Below are positions 39,729-48,054 of a stretch of 64,000 nt of DNA, one piece after another. A program made the position numbers and the translations under genes. The notes under the pieces are model-generated. The model made no database searches. It was given only the letters and a program-made list of their open reading frames with translations, and was not told the DNA's origin. The DNA comes from Pomphorhynchus laevis. Taxonomy: Eukaryota > Acanthocephala > Palaeacanthocephala > Echinorhynchida > Pomphorhynchidae. The DNA lies in NCBI GenBank assembly GCA_012934845.2, contig WNNJ02002338.1, positions 1-64,000 on the forward strand. The letters are read 5' to 3'. Numbering within the stretch: the first letter of the stretch is position 1; each line of letters begins with the position of its first letter.

Positions 39729-40560
39729 CTATTCATTCCAGTTAGTGCAAATACGATAGGCGCGGTGCTTTAGCGATTTGATAACACTCTTTTTGTATTT
39801 GAGCGGGTATATGCTAGAAAAATTCAGACACTGACCATCATAAGTGCTTTTTCTATATACCGAGCACTCAAATTTAATGTCAATATTGTTGAAAAGTACG
39901 TCGAGGAACGGTAATACATTTTGGTTTTCAAACTCAACCGTAAAATGAAGACATGAGGATCGCTCAAACTTTCGCTTAAGCTCAATTACATTTTCAGCAT
40001 TATCAGCAAATATGAAAGTATCATTGACATATCGAATGTAAAATGGCATTTTATTTTTGTCTCCTGAAAATATTTTGCTTTCTATATGACCCACATAAAG
40101 GTTGGCTATTGTTGGTCCCAATTCAGATCCCATGGCAACTCCATCAACTTGTTTGTATGTATCTCCATTAGGACATGTAAATATAAATTCATTTAAGCAG
40201 AACTCAAGTAAGTGTATAAAGTGTACTTTAGACAAGACATTAGTTTGAAGACTATGCTGTTGATTATTACTGCATACGTATTCTAACGCCAGTTCAATGA
40301 AATCACGAATTGGGATGTTTGTGAATAAATCGCTAACGTCCATTGAAGCCATTATACCGCTCGGTTTGCTTAAACGTAATCTGTCAACAAACTCACCACT
40401 TGATTTGCAGGTATATTCTTGTGGAACATGTGGGGCTATCATATCTTTAAGAATTTTAGAAATCTCATAGAATGGTGTTTGGAGTGTTGAAATTATTGGG
40501 CGCATTGGCGGTGCTGTGTTGTTTTTATGTATTTTGGGGTTACCATGTAAGTATCCAGTT
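39729..40560 (-). CDS. Canonical PLE reverse transcriptase
   Basis: 258 codons from 40505, preceded in frame by STGYLHGNPKIHKNNTAPP, the PLE signature before motif A. Motif A: IMASMDVSDLFTNIPIRD. Motif B: QVDGVAMGSELGPTIANLYV. Motif C: FYIRYVNDTFIFA, where the usual YVDD aspartate is N (YVND), so the first catalytic position appears altered. ENQNVLPFLDVL and SVYRKSTYDGQ follow, typical of Penelope RTs. The stop at 39729 separates it from the C-terminal tail NELERIRQILAYNNYPF and the endonuclease. Confidence 0.85.
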
Positions 40561-40952
40561 GATCTGTATCCAGTAACTTTTTTAAAAATTCGTTTATCCT
40601 AAGGAAAATTTGTGTTAATATCAGATACAATATTGTTCAATTTTTTGTTATAATAGTGATAATATTATCAACGTTTTCGTTAATTTTTACAAACTTTGAC
40701 TGATCCGATTATATTTTGTTAAGCTGGTTCATGTAATATTCCTTATTCATAATGACGATCGTGTTGTTTTTGTCGACCTTTCGAATAACTACATTTTCGT
40801 TGTTTTTTAGCATTTTGAGTTGTTTATATTGCTCCTCTGTAATAACATCTATGTTGTAGTCTCTAATCTCTTTTAGTTCAAAGTTTTTGAGTTCACATCA
40901 TAGGGACTAATTAAATCACAATTTAATGTAATTTGTATTTTTTTATTTTACG

Positions 40953-40993
40953 GATGTCTGATGATGATCTATATCAAGATCGAAATATCACAA
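40953..40993 (+). ncRNA. Hammerhead ribozyme-like motif in the PLE terminal repeat
   Basis: GTCTGATGA (C-U-G-A-U-G-A core, 40958-40964) is followed by a stem GATCT/AGATC with loop ATATCA, then GAAA (40982-40985), a minimal stem III region and the cleavage-type triplet ATC ending at 40989, with ACA pairing back to TGT. Spacing, including one unpaired base after the core, is like the small hammerheads known in Penelope-like elements. The inverted copy at 39230-39265 (minus strand) keeps GATCT/AGATC and GAAA but has lost the first core C. Confidence 0.7.
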
Positions 40994-41070
40994 GAAATTT
41001 TTGCGCTTTTTATTGTTGCCAAATGGTACTCTTTTCACGTTTTGAATTTTCTAACATAAGCACAGCTACT

Positions 41071-41165
41071 AGAATTAATTTTTTTATTATTTAACTATTT
41101 AACTTTTATTTTGCGTTATTTTTAATTTGCAATATAAAATATGTAGACTCAGTTAGCTAATTTAA
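41071..41165 (+). mobile_element. Naiad copy K tail, right part
   Basis: It completes the tail interrupted by the canonical PLE: AATTAATTTTTTTATTATTTAAC to GTAGACTCAGTTAGCTAATTTAAT (written as two phrases of the same end). Confidence 0.75.
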
Positions 41166-41167
41166 TC

Positions 41168-42314
41168 CGATTGTTGATTACGCACCGAATATTAACTCCC
41201 ATGTCAAACTTACAGCCGAAAGTCAAACCAACAAAGGACCTGATATGGCTCCGACCAACGACGTTTCTTACAATTTGAACGCATATAAAATGCTTCACCA
41301 TATTTGGGCATCCCCTACGCTAACAGTAAGACGAATCCCTTGGAGTTTCCGAAATAAAGCAGCACGCATTTTTACCAATCTTATCGAGGAGTCACTAGAA
41401 TATAAATCGCCATATAGCTGGACCAGCGTTTTGGGGTTCGCAAAAGTGTGCCTATCAGCTCATTCAGTGATCACCGAAAGGTACGAAAACACATTTAATA
41501 TGCAATAAAGTAAGCGGAAATCGGTCATTTTGACACTTCCTTTCTCGCGCATGTTAGTGCTTAACAAACGAACCGACCTAAACACGACCATTCAAATTCA
41601 ATGACAATCGAACTGGTGCGACAGGGAAACTACGGCAAAGCAATGAAACGAATATCTTCGTCACGGCTGGCGCCGTTCACAGAACAGACACACCGTAAGC
41701 TCACAGATTTGCACCCACCCGGTAAAGGTATTATAACCTCAATCCCAACGGCAGAACACGGTATTGTCATCGATTCGGATACCGTTTGTGATTCAAATTT
41801 TTCATTCCCCTCTGCATCGTCACCAGGTTGTCTGGGTTTAAGAGCCGAACACCTACAATACATGATCACAGCGGATCAGTCTGGAAAGCTTCTAAGCCTC
41901 CTGACACATCTGATTAATTATATGCTAGCCGGTGACCTTCCTGTAGATATATCTCGATATTTTGCGGGTGCAGATCTTTTCGCTCTAGAAAAACCAAATG
42001 GAGGTATACGCCCAATAACGGCAGGAGAATTGTTACAGAGGGTATGTGCAAAGTGTATTTGCTCGAAGATGCGCGATAAGTTCACTCAAATATTTCAACC
42101 ACAACAGGTCGGTGTTGCAGTGGCGAATGGTGCAGATTTAATAATTCACCAGGTTCGACGATCGCACGAACAGATGCACACCTCGGAAAATTGGGTATGG
42201 GCAAAAGTAGATGTTTCGAACACATTTAATGCAGTTGACAGACAATGCTTTATTGACACAGTCGACATTGAAGCACATTCTATCGGACCGTGGATCAAAT
42301 GGTGCTACTGGTAA
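41168..42314 (+). mobile_element. OTU LINE copy 2, 5' part (pre-RT and RT fingers to motif A)
   Basis: The sequence matches copy 1 from about 16551 to 17700 almost base for base, including the frame change after CLSAHSVITERYE. Open blocks are 41245-41508 and 41601-42314 (GNYGKAMKRISSSRLAP, LEKPNGGIRPITAGELL, AKVDVSNTFNAVDRQCF). It ends where a minus-strand Naiad has inserted, just after PWIKWCYW. Confidence 0.85.
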
Positions 42315-44600
42315 CCATTAAATCAAATCAGCCAACTAAGTCTTAATATAATCAGCCAACGTATTTAATATAATTATAAACTAAACAAAACATAATTATG
42401 CTAAATCAAAAAGTAATAATAAAATAATAAAATTAATAATTGTTTTTAGATTTTCTATAATTTAAATCAAGTTAAAATAAAAAAATGAAATTTAAAATAA
42501 ACGTCATTTTTATGAATTGACTAATAAATAACAGACGTTGTATCAGAATAAGAATTAGAGGTCATCAGGAGGAACTGCTATGCTATCAGGTTTCGACCCC
42601 TAACTCTTCTACCCAACATAGCAGCGGGGCCAAATACATGCTAATGATGCATTTCCTCTTATAAAACTATCTAGTATCTTATTCTAATACAAAGTATATT
42701 ATTTATTATCCATCCATAAAAATTTGCCACATAAGAGTTTAAATTTATTCTTTATATTATTGTGTTGATTTATATATTTTACTATTTTCTGCTTGATGTT
42801 ATTTTTATAGTAACTAGTTTAAAATATGTATATATTAATTATTTAAATGATTTTGAAGAAAGCCAATATCGTTACAAATTGTTGCAATTCTTTAAATTTC
42901 ATTAATTAATGTATTATATTTTATATTATATGGTATGCATGAATGCTCATGCAAAAATGTTTCTTGTAAATTTAAATACGTAATCTTTACGATATAAAGT
43001 AATAGTAGTTTTAGTTGATGTTAAAAAATGTTTATTGGAAATTTAAATATGTAATCTTTACGATATAAATTAATAGTAGTTTTATTTAATGTTAATTTAA
43101 TGTTCATATCTAGATATACACCTTCTTTGTCATTAATATTGGTTTTGTTAAGAATAAGGCTTTCTGGATAAATTTGTTCACTAATTGAATAAAAATTATT
43201 AGAATTAAATACACATATATCATCAATGTATCGAAACATATATTTCATATATTTATATTGTTTAGATTTAGTTTTTATACAGTAATGAACAAATTCATAT
43301 TCTATAAAGCTTAAAAACAAGTCAGCTATAATTGGATACTATTACCACCCATTGGAACACCTTTTACTTGTCTAAATATAGATGCCCCTACTTTTAAATA
43401 ATTTTGATTTATCAAAATATTTATGGATTCTATTAATTCAATCCTATCCTTATATTTATATTTACTTAACGGTTAATTTTTGTTAGATAGGCGTTATAAT
43501 TATTATAACATATATATGTATATCTTTTTCCGAATATAAGTTAATTAATTTTACTAACGCTTCTTTAATATCTACTAAATCTAGATTTGTATAAAGCGTA
43601 CTGAAATCGTATGTATTTATATATTAAAAATTTATTCCTTTGTCTGTTCTAAAAATTCTTTTGTAGAATTAATACTGAAATAGTGTTTTATACCAGTATT
43701 AATTTCGATTACCTTGCAATATTTTTTAAAGTGTGCTTTAATTACTTTAAGTATTTTATTCATATAGACAGAAAGTGGTTTTAATGTACATTTAAACGCA
43801 CTACATATGAACCTAGGTTTTATTGAATTTTTATGTAATTTTGGATTCCAATATAATATAGGTATAGTTTTATTATCTGATTCAACCTTTATACCCTTTT
43901 TATCCATTATAGAACAGTGACTTGTAATAATTGTTTCTAAACTCAACTCACTACGTTCATATGTTGGATTTACATTTAAATCATTAGAATTAACCTCTTT
44001 CACTAGTATATCATAATAAAGTTTTTTGCATATGAAGACAAATTTAATACTAGCTTTATCAATAGTTGTTATTATATAGTTATCCTTTAATTTAGTAAGT
44101 TCTTTATACATATCTTTATTAATTTTATCTTTCCTTTTATAATTGTTTGTTATTTTCATTTTATTTTTAATTTTATCAAATATATAATCTTTCCAAATTT
44201 TTATCTTAGATATATTCGAGCTTTCACTATTAATCAGCTTACTAAAGTAATCATTTAAGTTATTATATAACGAATTGTAAATTTTATTTTTGTCGTTGTT
44301 ATTATTTAATCTATATTTATACCCTTTTGATAGCAGCTTTCTTAATTCACTGTTTTCAATTAATTCTAGATTATGGGTACATATATGTTTATTTATTTTA
44401 TCTAAACTAAGACTTTTACAATTGCATTCTGTTTCCATTATGTTTCTAATATTATCGTTACATATTGATTTTAATTCTTTATTATAATTACAAATTTTTC
44501 GTCCTAATGGTGGTAGGAGTTTATACCTTATTTTAGGAATATATTTTCTTAAATCTGACCCGATTATTTCTTTACTTTTAGACCCTATTATTTCTTTACG
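42315..44600 (-). mobile_element. Naiad copy L, 5'-truncated, inserted in the OTU LINE
   Basis: The plus-strand order is 3' tail (42330-42715), RT C-terminal region, RT (43320-43021 and 44438-43632 are the main open pieces) and the CxC linker (ECNC near 44427). The 5' end is lost near the PKIRYKLLPPLGRK region. A small internal duplication (TTTACGATATAAANTAATAGTAG twice, near 42984 and 43056) and a direct repeat at the 5' junction are present. RT motif C (RYIDDICVFN) is intact. Confidence 0.85.
43632..44438 (-). CDS. Naiad L linker and RT fingers
   Basis: 268 open codons begin at METECNCKSLSLDKIN (CxC motif) and run through KGYKYRLNNNNDKNK, TTIDKASIKFVFICKKLYY and YWNPKLHKNSIKPRFICSAF to FLEQTKE. 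The KGYKY codons are the position used by the RLE LINEs in copy F; here the site is empty, which gives the pre-insertion sequence. The rest of the RT continues at 43320 after frame changes. Confidence 0.8.
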   Translation of the reverse strand: METECNCKSLSLDKINKHICTHNLELIENSELRKLLSKGYKYRLNNNNDKNKIYNSLYNNLNDYFSKLINSESSNISKIKIWKDYIFDKIKNKMKITNNYKRKDKINKDMYKELTKLKDNYIITTIDKASIKFVFICKKLYYDILVKEVNSNDLNVNPTYERSELSLETIITSHCSIMDKKGIKVESDNKTIPILYWNPKLHKNSIKPRFICSAFKCTLKPLSVYMNKILKVIKAHFKKYCKVIEINTGIKHYFSINSTKEFLEQTKE

Positions 44601-45030
44601 CTACGAAAAATTGGGTGTGTGCGACAATAGATGTTTCGAACGCATTTAATGCAGTTGACAGACAATGTTTTATTGACACAATCGACATTTAAGCACCTTC
44701 TATCAGACCGTGGATCAAATGGTTCTACTGGCTACCACAAAATTACGATTTGGAGCAGCAAAATGCCTAACATAGTCAGCAGGAGTACAACAAGGGGACC
44801 CTCTAGGCCCATTCCTTTTCGCAATGGCAATTCAACCGATTATTCGGAAAGTCGACTTGATTGCAGGTATCGGTTTTAACAAGTGGTATTTGGACGATGC
44901 AATAATCAGAGGTGAACCCAAGGGGGTTGCAATCACATTAAACATGATTGCAAATGAGCTGAAAAAATTGGATTATCAATCAATTATCAAAAAATCGAAT
45001 TAATAGGACACAGAGGCATTTAGCTCAACC

Positions 45031-45531
45031 ATGACAGGATGGACTCACGCTCCACACACCAATACTGACGGCAATTTCACTCTATTGGGATGCCCAATTG
45101 GTTCGCAAGAGTTTGTAGAAGCATATCTCATAAATAGTTGCTTACCAAACCTAGTAAATAACACAGAGCTTGTCGCGTCGCTTCCGCACGCTCATGTTGC
45201 TTATCTGCTATTGCGCCACTGTGCTTCCGCTCAACGAACAGCATTCCTAATGAGGAATGTAGATCCAGCAAGCACCGAACTTTTCTGTAAGTTGTCTGAA
45301 AATGCTGTGATACGGGCGATAGAAATCATCGATTTAATACAACTGTCAGCGCAAACACTATCTCAAGTTGAGCTCCCACTAAAAATGGGCGCTCTAGGCC
45401 TCAAAAGCACAACCAAACACAGAGCAGCAGCCTTTGCAGCAATCGTCACCACACTGGCTGCGTTTGTAAACCAGGATCCGAATACATTTCCGGGCTTTGT
45501 AAACACAAATAAAATACTCGAACTGCACTGA
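45031..45531 (+). CDS. OTU LINE RT thumb/connection region
   Basis: 166 open codons: NFTLLGCPIGSQEFVEAYL, then LPHAHVAYLLLRHCASAQR and LPLKMGALGLKSTTKHRAA. The phrases LGCPIG, YLLLR and GALGL-x-ST are standard for the thumb region of RLE-type LINEs. It ends in a stop followed almost at once by the next block in the same general order. Confidence 0.65.
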   Translation: MTGWTHAPHTNTDGNFTLLGCPIGSQEFVEAYLINSCLPNLVNNTELVASLPHAHVAYLLLRHCASAQRTAFLMRNVDPASTELFCKLSENAVIRAIEIIDLIQLSAQTLSQVELPLKMGALGLKSTTKHRAAAFAAIVTTLAAFVNQDPNTFPGFVNTNKILELH

Positions 45532-45537
45532 ACAGAC

Positions 45538-46130
45538 GTGGAACATCAGGCTTTATCTACAAGACAACATCAAATATCGTCTAAAATGGACTCAGAAGAG
45601 CGGACAAATCTATTCGACACTGGAGATGATCAGACACGAGCCAGACTAATATCAGTATTCCAGCCACATGCAAACGCGTGGTTACAATGCGGCCCAAATC
45701 GAAGTCTCGGCCTAGCTCTTACCGACCAAGAATTTACAATTCTTATAAGAATGTGGTTAGGCCTGCAAATTGCTCCAAGTGACTACCGTTGTAGTCGATG
45801 TTTTCGAAACGCAGATGCTGAGGGCTTCCATGCACTAACTTGCAACTACGGTGGTTTTCCAGGAATGCGTCATAATGGAATTCGTGACGTAATTCTCCAG
45901 GAGGCACAATCAGCAGGAATGCATTGGGTTGCGAGGTTCGCAACCTTGTCCAAAATCTACAAAAACTGCCACCCGATATTCTGATTTACGGGGATCCTTC
46001 AGATGCTATAGATTTCGCAGTAACACATCCACTACAGAAATCCTTTCTACGTCAGTCAGCTTATGTACCGGTTACGCAGCTGCGTAGTACGCAACATCTG
46101 TCAAAGATAGATAGTACCGTGCTAAAATGA
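45538..46130 (+). pseudogene. OTU LINE zinc knuckle and restriction-like endonuclease
   Basis: Block 45538-45984 has the CCHC-type knuckle YRCSRCFRNADAEGFHALTC followed by GMRHNGIRDVIL. In the next frame (45924-46130) comes the nuclease core: LPPDILIYGDPSDAIDFAVTHPLQ, with PD and the second acidic D of PD-(D/E)xK nucleases (quoted here as its two halves LPPDILIYG and DAIDFAVTH in the family pattern). One frame change separates them. Confidence 0.7.
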
Positions 46131-46450
46131 TTAAGGCGTGGTATAACTTCACACCTGCAGTCTTGGAGTGTTATGGTGGCTGGAATATGGAAAAGGAGAA
46201 AATCATCAGACGAATCGCCCGATCCTTAGCAATTCTATCATCTCTACCTTACAACATCGCATTCTCACTTCTCTTTCAACGAATATTAATATCACTCATG
46301 AGAGGGAATTCAAAAGATATATTATCTAGTATTGTTCTGTTGAATCGACCGTATTACGAGATAGCTAATCCCATAATTGAAAATCCCACACGGAGAATGA
46401 ACCCCATACAGGGCTTGATCTGGCTGATGATGATCACTCTCGCGCTGCAC
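46127..46450 (+). pseudogene. OTU LINE C-terminal helices after the RLE
   Basis: WYNFTPAVLECYGGWNMEK, IRRIARSLAILSSLPYN and LLFQRILISLMRGN match the helical region that follows the nuclease in RLE LINEs (compare FHPLIFSTVGGIGKIADSI in LINE 2). In the adjacent frame the sequence continues LDLADDDHSRAALETENV into the OTU linker. Confidence 0.65.
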
Positions 46451-46473
46451 TCGAGACGGAAAATGTCAAAACG

Positions 46474-47284
46474 GTGTGTGCGAAGGCGCGATCTGATGTC
46501 CACGATTGTGAAATGTTAAAAGAACATGCATCTGACATCGAATCAATTATTAACAAATGTGCGGAATCGGCGAGAGAGGAAACTTATCTGTATAAGTCCG
46601 ATGCAGATAAAAACTTATTCGAACAACACGACTCTTACGATAATTCTAGAACGAACACGTGGAAGCTGCGCTGCTCAGCAGCTGACGGTTTTCTGCTGCA
46701 TTTTATAATCAGCTCAATGATTACGGGATTGTGGTCCGCGAGATCCCCAGTGATGGTAACTGCCTATTTCACGCCCTCTCTGACCAGATGACGGGTAAAT
46801 TTGATAATCGCTGCGAGTATCGTGCGAATGTTTGCGACTACCTTGAAACCAACAAGACAGAGTTTGGGCATTTCTTCGCGAACTTTGACAAATCGATTGC
46901 GCAGCTTCGCAAACCGTGTGTGTTTGCCGGAAATGAGGCACTGGTGACTTTGGCTCGCCTCAAACGCGTTACCATTGTCATTCACCGGGAAGGAATTATG
47001 CCGTGGATTATTAACAGCAACACGATAAGCGAAGATTGCAGCCAAGATCCTTTACATGCCCTTCATATAACAGAGTGCCTAACTCCTTTGTTAGACGTCA
47101 AGAGCGCTAGCGAAAACAACATTGAAGAGAATCGGCAAATCGAAGTTGAGGCGACGGAGCTTCACAATTCATATCACCGCAACGAGCACTACAATAGCCT
47201 GCGAAGGATGGACAGCGACTGCGACGCACCAGTTTCAGTCAACCTTCGCGAATTCGGCCGCCGAGGGACACGACGCTGCCCATA
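46474..47284 (+). CDS. OTU LINE linker and OTUD3-like OTU protease domain, copy 2
   Basis: The linker (46474-46700: CAKARSDVHDCEMLKEHAS ... CAESAREETYLYKSD) is followed, after a frame change, by an open OTU block at 46731-47284. VREIPSDGNCLFHALSDQM holds the catalytic Asp and Cys (Cys codon 46761), CVFAGNEALVTLAR and VIHREG are core strands, and RNEHYNSLRRMDSD holds the catalytic His (about 47187). The catalytic neighbourhood reads DGNCLFHAL, exactly the canonical OTU form, where copy 1 has DGKCLF. It ends SVNLREFGRRGTRRCP. Retention of the active site in both copies suggests the domain is part of the element. Confidence 0.85.
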
Positions 47285-47384
47285 ATAGGATGGAAACCGC
47301 TAAACCCTTAACTCATCGTACTGATTAACAACTGCATTTATTATTAGTTCAATACCCATATATTTATAAAATAGTTTGTAAATT

Positions 47385-47560
47385 TCATTTTCTTTTTAAT
47401 TTTATCAAATTTAACTTTGGAAATTTCAATCTTTGTTGCATTCAAACTTTCGTTATTAATCATTGTACCAATATAATAAGTTAAATCATTATATAACGAA
47501 TTTTATTTTTTCATTATAATTTAATCTATACTTAAATCTTTTTTGGAATTATATCCTTTT
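47385..47560 (-). mobile_element. Divergent Naiad fragment
   Basis: The plus-strand reading TTTCATTTTCTTTTTAATTT, then TTATTAATCATTGTACC and TTATATAACGAATTTTATTT, aligns by eye with the linker/RT-finger region of Naiad L (44158-44310) but with many differences. It appears to be an older or separate Naiad lineage. Bases 47294-47384 and 47561-47624 hold nothing I recognise. Confidence 0.6.
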
Positions 47561-47624
47561 TAAGTGTTCGTTAATAAACGCTCGATTTTAAGTTTTTGTT
47601 AATTATTATAAGTTAGAACGTCTT

Positions 47625-47959
47625 CATGTAACAATTTCTCAACTCTTGTAAAACTGGATCGTGAACAACGTATGGCATTTCCTGCCACCTTGCATTTCGA
47701 AATCCGAAGTCTATACGTAAATCTGATATGCTCATATTGAATTAAAGTTTGCTTCTTTCTGATTCTAACTAACCGATTTTCCTGAAGTATCATTTGTGCT
47801 TCCTTACCAACAGCTCTAACGCATGCGCTCACCAAATGATAAAACGTAGCATCTTCTATGTTTGAGTCGCTCGTTGTATTTAGAAATTTTCCGTTGGGAT
47901 GATATTCGAAATGAGATTTTGGATTGTCAGAAGCATACGATGGAACAAATTGATCAAAG
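47625..47959 (-). mobile_element. RLE LINE 4, C-terminal part (right of the Gypsy in element sense)
   Basis: Continuing the reading from 51928, it encodes FDQFVPSYASDNPKSHFEYH, parallel to FNNLAPSYSLDTMKDPFKYH in LINE 2, then the C-terminal helices (YHLVSACVRAVGKEAQMIL, RLRISKCKVAGNAIRC). The Gypsy element at 47965-51922 splits it, with ATGAC on both sides. Confidence 0.75.
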
Positions 47960-47964
47960 ATGAC

Positions 47965-48054
47965 TGTTAAGATCCAAAGTGAGGCTAAAGTAGCTTTATT
48001 GAAGACATCTACAAAACAAATAACATTAAAACACAAGTTAGTTAATTCACGACA
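47965..48054 (-). repeat. Gypsy 3' LTR (90 bp)
   Basis: It matches 51833-51922 and contains an AATAAAGC signal in element sense. Flanked outside by ATGAC. Confidence 0.9.

Larger units (their letters stand above)
39173..41044 (-). mobile_element. Canonical Penelope-like element with C-terminal GIY-YIG, nested in a Naiad tail
   Basis: In element sense it runs from about 40900 (VIRKVDKNNTIVIMNKEYY) through the RT to a GIY-YIG endonuclease at the C-terminus (about 39470-39188). It is bounded by inverted repeats of about 92 bases (39173-39265 and 40953-41044), which contain a hammerhead-like ribozyme motif. Inverted and tandem terminal pieces (pseudo-LTRs) carrying hammerheads are known for the Penelope/Poseidon, Neptune and Nematis clades. 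Domain order differs from the Naiads in the same window. Several frame breaks are present. Confidence 0.85.
44601..47293 (+). mobile_element. OTU LINE copy 2, 3' part (RT palm, knuckle, RLE, OTU)
   Basis: It starts by repeating about 140 bases already present left of the Naiad (44605-44745 versus 42180-42314), with visible differences, so it may come from another copy of the same family. It contains motif A again, motif B (GVQQGDPLGPFLFAMA, about 44785), motif C (WYLDDAII, about 44887), the thumb, a zinc knuckle, the RLE nuclease, the C-terminal helices and finally the OTU domain, in several frames. This is the part deleted from copy 1. Confidence 0.8.
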
